Assembly (NCBI RefSeq): GCF_000372725.1
Contig: NW_005198966.1
Span: 888,459 to 952,458, forward strand
Length of the DNA stretch: 64,000 bases
Reading direction: 5' to 3'
From: Emiliania huxleyi CCMP1516
Lineage: Eukaryota > Haptophyta > Isochrysidales > Noelaerhabdaceae
The translations under genes and the position numbers were made by a program. The notes below the pieces were generated by a model. It was not told where the DNA came from. It did not search any database and saw only the letters and a program-made list of their open reading frames with translations. How positions within the stretch are numbered: the stretch's first letter is position 1; every line of letters begins with the position of its first letter. This document shows, in pieces, positions 8,408-18,088 of this stretch.

Positions 8408-11400
8408 TGGACGCTGGACAGATGATGACGACACGCACGAGCGACACACAGACACAAAAGGCTCACAAGACACACAGCCAGCTGGCTGCCACACACCCTG
8501 AGTTGGCGTACACATAACTCAAGGCCATATCCTCCCTGTCGCCCCCCCCAGCACTCCAAGGTGCCAAGAGAAACAAACAAGAGCACAACAAACAACAGAC
8601 GACAGGAAGTGACATGTGAGGCTAGAGCAGCATGCTCCACCTCTAGCAATCTCGCCGGCCGCAAGGCACGGACGAGACCGTATGTGGGGTCTAGTGAGGT
8701 GTCTATGGACGCCCTCCTCATGGGCTAGCTGCCTGCGGCTAGCCCTAATCTCGCACTCACGGACAGCGACAATCAAATGGGTGAGTGTTTGCGAGCAGAG
8801 GCGCGTGGGCTAAATCTAGGCCGCACGTCGTGGCACTATGACGAAGTAGACGTGCGGCCGCAGCGCGCCCGCCGCAGGCTCGGCGGTGCGCGCGTGTTAG
8901 CGACAAAGTTGCGGGTGGAGCCATGCCCGACTTTTCGAAGGTGAGGCCTCTGCGACGAGTGCCAGCCGCGCTGCGGAGCCACGCCCTTCGAGCCGCGTCC
9001 CGTCGGCACTGTCCCCGAGTGGTCCCGCCTTGGCGGCACACACTCTCGACCAGGACAGTCCTGCTGACGGGAACGTGTCGCGCGCCGGCGACGGTTGCGG
9101 CGTGCTCGTTGTGAAGCCAAGATGGCACGACCACCGCCCCGCTTCGCAGACCGGGCAAGGAGGGGCCTGCTCCCGTTCCGCGAGGAACAGGAGGTCTCCC
9201 CCCCTCCCCCGGCCTGAGCATCGGCGGATGGAAGGCAGCCCCGTGAGTCGAGGGCGGCGCGACCATTGCTGCTCTCCAATGACCAGAGGCCCGGTAACTG
9301 CAGATGGTCGCGCCGCCCCGCTCCGCCCCGCCCGCCGCCGCGCCGCGCCGCCGCCCGATGATTATTAAGTAATAATGAATGAGTCAACAAGGATACGAGA
9401 TCTAAGAGAAAAATAATGCAAGCACCAGCAGCAGGGGGTTGGAGCCTGAGCCGTACGTCCCAGACACACTGCCTCGCTCTTGCGCCTCCGACGCCGCGAC
9501 TCGCCTCGCTCGGCGAAGCGGTCTGGGGGTGGCCTCCCCTCGAGCAGGCGCGTGCCCTCCCGCCCCGCGCTCCGCGCCGCCCGCCGCGCCCGCGTACTCC
9601 TGCGCCGCCTCGCGCGCTGCGCCGCTCTGCGCGCGCTGCGACTCGCGTGAGGCGGTGTATCGACCCCCGACGCGGGCGCATCGACCCCGCTTGGCCCCGA
9701 CCTAGTCTCCCCCTCCTCGAGCCCCTCCGCCCGTTGCAGAGCTCCTCCGCCTCCGCCGCAGGATGCCACCCAAGCGCTCGACGGAACGCTCGACCAGCTG
9801 CTGCACGGCGGTGATGGTGTCCATTATCGACGCGTTCACGCTGCACCGCGTGCCGCCCTGCGTCCCGGAGCTGGTCGGCGACGGCGGCTTCAGGCCTAGC
9901 ACGCTGTACATGGACATGGGGTGGCCCAAGGGTGCTCGCCGGCCGGTGTGACCGACGCGCTCTCCTCAACGCGGCTCCGGATATCGGCCATGACTCCTCA
10001 GCGACGGTGCGCCTCGCCAAACGCATGGCCCGCCCGCCAGCCTCCCACAGCCCCCCCCCTCCGCTCTCACCGCCGCCGACGCGCCGCCACGCCGCCTCTG
10101 CCCTCGCCGAGCCGTCGCCACCGCCCTTCTCGCCGCCTCTGCCTCCCGCCCGCCTCTCCCGTGCCTCTGCTCTCCCGCCCCGCCCAAGCGGCACCGCGCA
10201 CGCGAGACGCCCTCTCGAGGCGGAGCCCGTCCAATGTCGCGCTAACGCGCGATCGCGTCTCGCCCACGGCGCACACTCACACCAACGCACACCATGTCCC
10301 GCTCAGGCTCCTACCGGATAATCATACCCTCCACGACACTGGCGTACACGGCGACGGTCCCGTGCACCGGCGCCGTGCCGAGCCGTCCTCCTGCTCGGCG
10401 ACCAGCTCCGCCGTGTCTCGATGCCGGCAGCATCCGGTGCGTCGCCGCCGGCGACACCGCCCGCTGCGGCGAGTGGCATGTGCGGTGGCGCGCCCTGCTG
10501 CGTGGCCGCCGCCGGCTCGGACGTGGCCGCGGCTGGAGCCGGGCCTGGGTCGGTCGCGGCCAGAGCCAAAAAATGGAGCGCAGCTAGGGCTGCGCAGCGA
10601 ACAGGAGCGAGTTCGCGCTGCGGTGCTCAGTACGGCGAGTTCGCGCTGCGGCCTGCTCGGGCTTTATCTCTCGCGTCTCGGCTGCGTTGGCTGCTGAAGT
10701 CTTTTTTATCGGTGCGTTTTAGCTGTTTTAGCAGCAAACGTCCGAATTCTGCAGCGATGACCGATGTGGGAGCGGCGCGAGTGCGGCGAGAGGCTTTCCG
10801 CTTTGCCTTTTTTTTTGGTCTGCGCGCTGGTCTCGCCGATTTGTGGTGCGAGAGACGGTCTCAGACCCAAAGAGAATGCAGAATCTAATGTTTTTTCACA
10901 CACAACACAGACACAGACACTGCGCTCCCCTCAGCTCCCGCGCTGGCAGGGAGACGCGAGCCCTGACGGTGGTGGGGGCCCGCCACGCAGCTATAGCGCC
11001 GCCCTGCGCTGACATGGTTCGTGCTGAGCCGCCGCCGCCGCTCGCTCTCGAAGAGCGTCGCGCTGCTGCCCGTTCCCGGAGCGCAGAGCGCGAGTTTGGT
11101 GGTCAGGGCCTCGCCTGAAGGGGGGGTGGGGCAGGGGGGAGAAGATGAGGGCGTCACCGAGCGGGTGGGGCTGCCGTGAAAGTGGTGCGCGGGGCGTGGA
11201 TGCACCTCAAGTACGAGCGAGTAGCGGAAAGACCGCCCGCTACTCCGGCGGAAGAGTGCTCCCCCGCCGCCCCCTGGGTCACCCCGAGTGACCTCGCAGC
11301 CCACGCCGTGAGGCGCTGCTGCTGTCAGGGGATGTTGGGGGCGTGCAAAGCGGCTGGGAAGAGACGGCCAGGCTCCTCGCGGGCAAAAGACTGACGTGGC

Positions 11401-12129
11401 CGCCGCATTCAGCCTCCGGCGGGCCTCCGGCGGACGCCTGCGGCGTGACGCTCCGCGCGAACAGCCCCGTCTCGGAAGCGCTGCGGGACGGCCTCGCTTC
11501 AACGTGTGCGCCTGCCGGAGTGGAGTGGTCACCGGATGAAATCGCGGCCGCAGCTGCTTCGAGGGGTGATTGAGGCCGGGCAGGAACGGCTTCTCCCGAG
11601 GTGCCCGCATCTAGTAGGCCGACGCCACAAGCAGGAGGGCTGCGTGGACCTCCTGGGCCTTCTTGGTCGGGTCGCTCCTCCTGGCATGGCGCTCGGCCTG
11701 CGAGCACGGGCGGAGCGAGCGGTGAGCGGGCAGTGTGCCGCCGGACGGGGAGCTCCGTCACCCTATCGCGGAGCTCTGGTCCCGCCCCTGGGCCGGGATG
11801 CGACCCACAATAAAACCCGTCCCACCCGAAGTGCATCTCCGGGAACGGCCTCCTCGAAACGGAGGCGCGGCGCGGGCGGCGCGCGGGGCAAACGGGCGCA
11901 CCTTGGGGGCTCCGAGGGGCTTGCAGACGGGCTTTCAGGCGAGCCGCGGACAGGCGCCGGGTTCTCTCCGCGCCGCGAGCCAGGCGGGGCCGACGAGGAG
12001 AGAGCTTCTCCGGCCCCGCATTTTCTTTATCGGTTGATGCCCAGGTTCCAACCCCCTGACCAGCAGCAGCAGCACCAGCTGAGCAGCACGCGCCTCGCGT
12101 GTGTGCGTGCGTAAGCCGCCTCACTCCAG
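8408..12129. other. Long stretch with no confident gene
   Basis: Several long GC-biased frames exist on both strands but none shows recognisable similarity. A minus-strand segment at about 9930-9760 has non-repetitive codon use (SIMDTITAVQQLVE) and could be an exon. The short A/T-rich island at 9355-9420 stands out. The rest is GC-rich sequence without clear signals. Confidence 0.4.
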
Positions 12130-12849
12130 ATGCCATCACCTCGCCAAAGCTCCGTAACCTCGCGCAGAGGCCGCGATCCCTCTCCGTCCTTGCCGACGGT
12201 GGCGACGCTCCCGCTCGGCTGCTCCGTGGCGGCCTTCACGGCGGCCTGGGAGCGGTCGCATGCGGTGGTGCTCAAGCGGCCTCGCCGGACGACCCGCGGA
12301 TCCGCAGCGCTGGTGCCGGCGAGCGGCGCTTTTGAGGCGGTCCGCGAGCTCCTCCGAGACGACCCGGAGATTGGCGCGACCTTCACTTCAGAGTGCGGTA
12401 GTGCGCCCGACTCCAAGCGGCGGAGGCGCCTCGGCCTGCAGGTCGGCTCGGACCAAACGCGCGGCGCGGTCCTCGGTCGGGCCGCACCGCCGGGCGGCTC
12501 CTGGTACTGCAGCTGGATCTCCGCGCGGGAGGACCTCCTCCAAGCGGTGCCTCTGTCTCGGCCGCCCTGCCTGCCCGCTTCTGCAGCGCAAGAGGCGGCC
12601 GTCTGGTGGTTTGTGGGGCGGAACGGCTCTTCCAACGAGGCGCTTCCGGGCCGGCCCGAGCACACCGACGAGGTGTCTCACGACGGGACTTGGCACTGCC
12701 GGCTCCCGAGGCCCGAGGACGACTGGCAGCCTACTCCCGAACGCTGCTCGGAGCGCCTCGCCCGTAGGCACTACCAGCTGGAGGGGTCCAAGGAGTGGAG
12801 GCTGAGGCCGACGACGGAGCTGTGCGAGCGGCTGCGAGGCGGCGGGCGG

Positions 12850-12888
<39 letters not shown>

Positions 12889-13512
12889 CCGCCGGCGCAG
12901 CGCGTGGTGCGCAGCGCGGGGGAGGTGCTCGTGCTGTCGAGGACACGTCCACGACTTGTCTGAGACATGTCCATAGGTGTGCGGCGCGGGGGACGTGCTC
13001 GTGCTGTCGACGCAGGACTGGTGGCACTCGACGCGACTGCCGCCCCTCGGCAGCTTCCTCTCTGCCTCACAGGGGAGGGAGGGCGGATCGGTGAATGAGC
13101 GGACACGGCGAGTGGACCGTCAGGCGGCGGTCTCTCCGTCTCCTACGCCAGGGAGTTCACCCTCTCGCCCTCGGGCAGACCAGGCGCTGCCGGCGGCGCG
13201 GAGGCGGGCGGCGGGCCGACGAGCTTCACAAACGTGGACGGCCTCTTCGCGAGAGAGGCGCCCCCCCCCCCCCTCCCCCTCTTGCCTCCCCCGGCCCACC
13301 TCCGGTTCCGGTGACGGCAGGCGATCGAGGCGGGCACCATCATCATGTCGGAGGAGGAGGGGTGCGGCATGGAGCTGCCGACCTCCGCCACGCCGAACTG
13401 CGAGGTGGTCGAGGTGGAGGACGAGGAGCAGGGCGGCTCCTCGCTCTGCCTCGTCGCCTGCCGTCGCATCCGCTCGGGTGAGTTTCTCTGCATCGCAGAG
13501 GACGACGACTAG
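12130..13512 (+). CDS. Cupin/JmjC-type Fe(II)-2OG oxygenase-like protein with SET-like C-terminus
   Basis: Five exons (12130-12692, 12768-12906, 12977-13049, 13124-13257, 13321-13512) join in frame to 366 aa. Residues about 120-260 read like a JmjC/cupin core: WYCSWIS, a Pro-rich segment, then H178-T-D180, the segment DGTWHYQLEGSKEWRLRP, DVLVLSTQDWW and H251. H178, D180 and H251 fit an iron-binding HxD...H triad. The C-terminal 65 residues (EAGTIIM, TPNCEV, CLVACRRIRSGEFLCI) resemble the end of a SET domain, without its N-terminal part. A 12-Gly-codon run sits in exon 2. Three of four introns are GC-AG; the 12907-12976 intron has a 34-bp direct repeat (31 of 34 identical) at its ends. Protein hydroxylase or demethylase activity is inference. 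Confidence 0.65.
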
Positions 13513-13797
13513 AGAGGCTGCTGGCTCACTGGCTGGCGTGTGCTTGGGGTCACCGAACGTGCTTGAAGAGAGATCGAACGTCGTCGTAGATTTTGCCCGA
13601 TCGGCGATCGTTTTCTTGCACACAAATTCTCATGTGCCAGTCAGTCCGCGCCAGTCCGCGCCCTTGTCGTGCCAGTGTGCTGTGAGAGAGGCTTCGTAAG
13701 AATTCTTCTGTTATACTGCGAGTGTCGAGCACTTGGAGCACTCAGGACCTCAACGTCGCGTCCCCGAGACCTCGCTAGGTCGAGCCTGGTCCTGCCC

Positions 13798-14580
13798 ATG
13801 TCCCGCTTCGCCGCACTGGAAGGCATGAGCGATGAGCCTGCAGCACCGCAGCAACGCGACTGTGTCGAGCCAACTGCATCGGTGCTCGACGACCCACTCT
13901 TCTGGCTGGATTTGGAGATGACGGGTCTCGACAGCCGGCGTGACGTCATCCTTGAGGCAGCGATGCTTGCCAGCGACAGCCAGCTTCGTCGGACCGTGGA
14001 TGGGCCTGAGATTGTCATCCACCACGCGGACCCGGTCCTCGCCGGCATGAATGAGTGGAGCCGCCAGCAGCACGACCGATCTGGGCTGACTGAGCGATCC
14101 CGACTGAGCACCACGAGCCTCGCTGCGGCCGAGGCGGCGCTGCTCGCTTTTGTGGAGACGCACTGCCCTGGCGACGCAAAGGCTGTGCTTGCGGGCGCGT
14201 GCGTCTACAAAGACCTCGAGTTTGTGGAGGTGCACATGCCGCGGCTACGCGCGCGGCTGTCGCATCGCGTGGTGGATGTGTCCACCGTGAGGCACCTCGC
14301 CCACGCGTGGTACCCTGGTGCGGCTCGCAAGGCCCGCGCCGCCCTCTCCGCGCACGCGTACACGCACCGCGCCCTCGACGACGTTCGCCACAGCATCGCA
14401 GAGCTGCGATACTGGCGAGAGCACTGCTTCAGACCGAGCGGAGGCGGCAGCAAGGGCGGGCGGGCGGCGAGAGGCTCCAAGGCGGCGGCGGGGCGCAGGG
14501 AGGCCGCTGCGGCGAGGTGCGATGGGGAGGACAAACGCAGTCCCGTCGCGGAGCTTGTGTCGGCGATGGACAAGCTTTAG
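13798..14580 (+). CDS. Oligoribonuclease (REXO2/Orn family)
   Basis: 260 aa from an ATG at 13798, chosen because family similarity starts soon after; an upstream GTG exists. This is a DEDDh 3'-5' exonuclease that degrades RNA fragments of 2-5 nt to mononucleotides, in cytosol or organelles. Visible motifs: WLDLEMTGLD with D38 and E40, SGLTERSR, LAGACVYKDLEF, VDVSTVRHLAHAWYP and HRALDDVRHSIAEL with H190 and D194/195. The family's usual LAGNSV block reads LAGACV here, so a normally conserved Asn is Ala. A Lys/Gly/Ala-rich tail of about 45 residues is extra. Intronless. Confidence 0.88.
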   Translation: MSRFAALEGMSDEPAAPQQRDCVEPTASVLDDPLFWLDLEMTGLDSRRDVILEAAMLASDSQLRRTVDGPEIVIHHADPVLAGMNEWSRQQHDRSGLTERSRLSTTSLAAAEAALLAFVETHCPGDAKAVLAGACVYKDLEFVEVHMPRLRARLSHRVVDVSTVRHLAHAWYPGAARKARAALSAHAYTHRALDDVRHSIAELRYWREHCFRPSGGGSKGGRAARGSKAAAGRREAAAARCDGEDKRSPVAELVSAMDKL

Positions 14581-15540
14581 TATCACTGTTGCGAGGGGGG
14601 TTTGGCACGAGCCACCCAGGGTCGTTAAGTCGTAATGTAGAGGAATGGTGGGTTCGAGTATTGTGCGCGTAACGCGCAGCTTGTAGGCGGATAAATAAAT
14701 AAATAAAACGGACACCTCTACTAGGAGATGGGTAAAAAGGAACAGGTCCCCGCCCTGCGGTCTTTGTGCAGGGTTCTTTGTGGGTGTGGTCGGCGACTAG
14801 CCGGGGTCGTCCTCCCGATGGGGACTAGCACTAGCCGTCTTCCACATGGTCCCTCGGGTCCCTGCTGCTCCTAATCTCGTCGTACATCCTCCTGCTGATC
14901 TCAGCAACATCCTGCTCCCTCCCTCGTCTCGCCCTGCGCGTGTCTGCTCCGCCTCCCCGTCGTCTGCCCTGCGTCGTCTGGTGACGGGTCCTCCGTAGTC
15001 GGTCGAGGTCGCCGCCCTCCTCGTGCCTCTTCCCAACGTTCCCTCGGCGGCATAGCTTGTAGGCGGATGCACGCCGCACAGCTCCAGTGCATGAGCTCTA
15101 GAGACCCGTGTCGGTCCACACACCACAGCAACGAGAGAAATATTTGAATCTAGTAGAGCATGTGAGCGGCCGCACAACTGCTCGGTACCCCCCTGCACAC
15201 TCACGGTACACACGGCTTTAAGCCCAGGGCCCAGGGCGGACCCCCCCCCCCCCCCCCAACAGCAGAGGGTTGCTACATGGCCGACCCCCCCCCCCCCCCC
15301 TAGCAGGGACGGGCCCTTAGAAGTGCAGGGGCGGGGGTACCGAGCAATGTGCGGCCGCTAATCATTGAGCAGCACTGTGTCCGTAAGCGCACCACAACCA
15401 GCCGCACGGCGTGCATTTTTTCATCTTTTTTCTGGTGCTCTTCTAATTAACGCTCACTGAACTCGAGCTTGGCACTGCACAATTTGCAAAAGCCAAAACG
15501 GGTCTTAGTTCACTCTATTACTCTTCGTAGATCGTACGTC
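14581..15540. other. Intergenic with a retroelement-like tail
   Basis: At 14655-14710 GCGCAGCTTGTAGGCGGA is followed by (TAAA)n, as at the 3' end of some non-LTR retroelements. CTTGTAGGCGGA recurs at 15057. Two poly-C runs lie at 15241-15257 and 15285-15300. No coding gene is supported. Confidence 0.4.
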
Positions 15541-15950
15541 TAGTACTATCTCATGTCGGGCGTCGGGGCTCGGAGACAGTCGAGATCACCCTGGATCCTC
15601 ATGGTATCGTCCGTCCGCCTACGCACCTGAGCTGCTAATGCTTTACGCCCGACATGCGCCTGCATGACCGCCGCAGATCGGCTGCCATTTGTAGCGAGGA
15701 CTAGACCTATCGTATGGGTGCCGCAAAGCTCAAAAACGGTCACATCAGTGGCCAGGACCGGGATGGTGGAATTCGCCTCGTCCCTTGGTTCCAGTCTGAA
15801 ACTGGTATAAAGCCGTTTAATAAAGGTGTACCCCGCGTCCGCGCACGGGTAAAATACATGAACAAACCGAGAGCAACCAGGCCCACTTCTGAATCCGACG
15901 CAGGGACATGACGTTTGAATGATGAGACTTGAGAGGCGAGCCGGCGAGCG
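15541..15950 (-). other. Possible minus-strand exon, unknown
   Basis: A minus-strand frame with balanced composition, ending at a stop near 15546, includes FVHVFYPCADAGYTFIKRL and VTVFELCGTHTIGLVLATN. This is less GC-biased than surrounding sequence. I cannot place its start or assign a family; it may be a chance frame. Confidence 0.2.
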
Positions 15951-16662
15951 AGGGGTGGGTGAGCTTTTTTTTCGCATGTCAGCCCTGCCCCTTGCGCCTT
16001 GCCGGCCCCTTGCGCGCCTTGGACGGGCGCACTCCTTGGACCTTGCACGACATGTGGAGTTCCCCTTTCGATTCCTTCTCCGGAAAACTCGGCGACGACG
16101 ATGACGACGATGATGATACGGCATGATGCCATCATCAAACTCTCAACTCTTCCCCATCGAGCATCGTCTGCATTGTCCAGCCTCATCGTCTCTGGGCCGG
16201 CGCGGGGGCCCCAGAGGGTGTCCATGCGGGGGGGAGATGGGGTCCCATGGCCCGCCGCAGGCGCCGATTTTTTGGATTGTTTTGGCGCTTTTTTACTTGT
16301 TTTCATGGGAATTCGGCGTACTTGCGGCCATGCTATCACGCCTTGCGACAGCCTGTCGGCGCTGCTGACCGTGCCATGATGCACAATTGATCACCTGCAT
16401 AGCTCGCGGCCTTAGTATCAAGCATTCAGTGACGACCTGATCGTACGGCCAGTAGGTGTCCTTCCAACGTGTGCACGCTTCTGGCGCAATGCGCGTCACC
16501 TCGGATTGGCTGCTGGCACTCTCGAGGCTATGCCTACACAGCCTCGCGCGCATGGGCAGTCAAGAGGGACCACGCACCTTCTCAGGACAGCGCCGGTGCC
16601 TCTCTCTTGGACCGGCAAACTTGGTGGTATCGTGTCACCAATGTGGGACCAGTGCTGACAGA

Positions 16663-16716
16663 CCCCTTCAACCCCTCAACCACGCGGACCCCTTCAACCC
16701 CTCAACCACGCGGAAT
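16663..16716 (+). repeat. 27-bp direct tandem repeat, two copies
   Basis: GACCCCTTCAACCCCTCAAC plus CACGCG is present twice in a row. The CTCAACC core recalls dispersed repeat D. Confidence 0.8.
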
Positions 16717-16740
16717 GGCTGTTCACAACCCCCCCGCGCA

Positions 16741-17868
16741 AAGGTAACACACATTCTCTGTCGTCTTCTTTAGACGCCTGGATGCTGCATTTGACGCGCC
16801 GTTTTCACGAGTACTTGCTTCAGCTACGTGCGTGAATGGGAGGTGTGATTCAAAGCCCGGAGGAGCGCTGACAGCCATCGAAGGCCCCCACGGGGCGGTC
16901 CCGGCCGACGTCATGGTCGTCCCGCGGACGCGGCCCTCCGTCTCCGGAGACATTACCGAACTCAAAACTGCTTACCAAAGGCAGATACGAGCTCAGCTCA
17001 GCGAGATCTAGCAGGACATACCCTCAGTATCCAGAATAGTAAAGTCTGAAAAAGTCGGTCCGACCGCGCAGAGCGGTCTGGCTGTCTGCAGAGCTTCCGT
17101 CCGAGCCCTGAGAAATGTCGGAGGCATGTCGGCCCATGTTCGCGATTTTGATGGCATTGCCCTTATTGCACGTGAAACAGACCGCGCTGGCCACGCACCC
17201 TTGTTCCCGTAGGCCAACTCGAACAGGTTTGAGCAATGGCCGCCTTCCATGCTCGACAGTCGACACGTCCGCCCGCCATCAAGTTGTACGTTGAGTGGCA
17301 AAATGCAGCAGGAACTTAGTTGACCCTGCTCGTAGGCCGCCCTGCTCGAAGGCCGCCCTGCTCTCGGCATTGTGTTTGATGTACCAGGAAACGTAACTAG
17401 CGCCAAAATTGAGATCACAGGATGGACATTAATTTCTCGCGCCTGCTTTTGCTGCTTGAGGCTCGCCAAACAGATCCTGCGTCCATGGCCGTGTGCAACG
17501 TCAAGTCGTCAACCGCGACAAGACCATCGCGCCAACCGCGACTCTGTTGCTTTATGCGGCAGCATTCACCGTGACTCTTGCCGTGGATGGTGAGTGACCG
17601 CGGTTGCTTACGCAATACTACGCCATGAGCTGAGCTTCACCAGCCGTTTCTCGTCCTTCCCTTGCCTTCTCTTGCTGTCCGTTCTCTGTGGACTGTGCGC
17701 ATTCCACTGCATGCGGCATCACAAGCGTCTTCTGCCGGGCGCGCATCTGAAATCGTACCTGGTAGGCCATCGCTTTGCTGAAAGATCAGGCGCCTGAATG
17801 GCGACAGTGAGCGTCTCCTACTTATGGATTGCGCTCGAGGTACGAGGAGCGCAAGAGCGCGCCGCAAG
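16741..17868. other. No confident gene; fragments of possible coding sequence
   Basis: A plus-strand frame after a CTTTAG at about 16773 runs to 17011 without a stop (LDAAFDAPFSRVLAS...ELKTAYQRQI). A minus-strand frame covers 17008-17469. Neither has recognisable similarity. Sequence here is less GC-rich than average. Confidence 0.25.
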
Positions 17869-18020
17869 CGATTTTTTGGCGGCAGGGCGCGTCCAGTTTA
17901 TCTTGTGATCACGCGCGAGCCTGTGAATAGGCCCGCAAATTAAGGGTTGACGGGGGGGTCTCAACCGTCAACCAGATGGTTGAAGGGGGGGCCTCAAGCC
18001 TCAACCCCTCACCACCCACC
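17869..18020 (+). repeat. Dispersed repeat D, copy 2
   Basis: Same order of blocks as 2211-2380 with small differences. It ends about 70 bp before the PPIP5K ATG, so it probably lies in that gene's promoter or leader. Confidence 0.75.
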
Positions 18021-18088
18021 CGGACCTCTCTGACGGAGCTGACTCTGCCCACTCAAGGCTCGGCCAAGTCGCCGCCGCCGCCGCCGCC

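Noticed and set aside
8836..10290. 484-codon minus frame
   Set aside because: Arg/Ala/Gly composition typical of GC-rich non-coding frames, no motif, no similarity in any part.
10303..10440. Minus-strand exon candidate with VAVYASVVEGMIIR followed by a GTAG
   Set aside because: No consistent upstream frame or family similarity; left as unsupported.
14640..14670. Possible tRNA (GGTTCGAGT near 14652)
   Set aside because: No cloverleaf or A-box partner could be drawn; only a chance B-box-like word or an old SINE trace.
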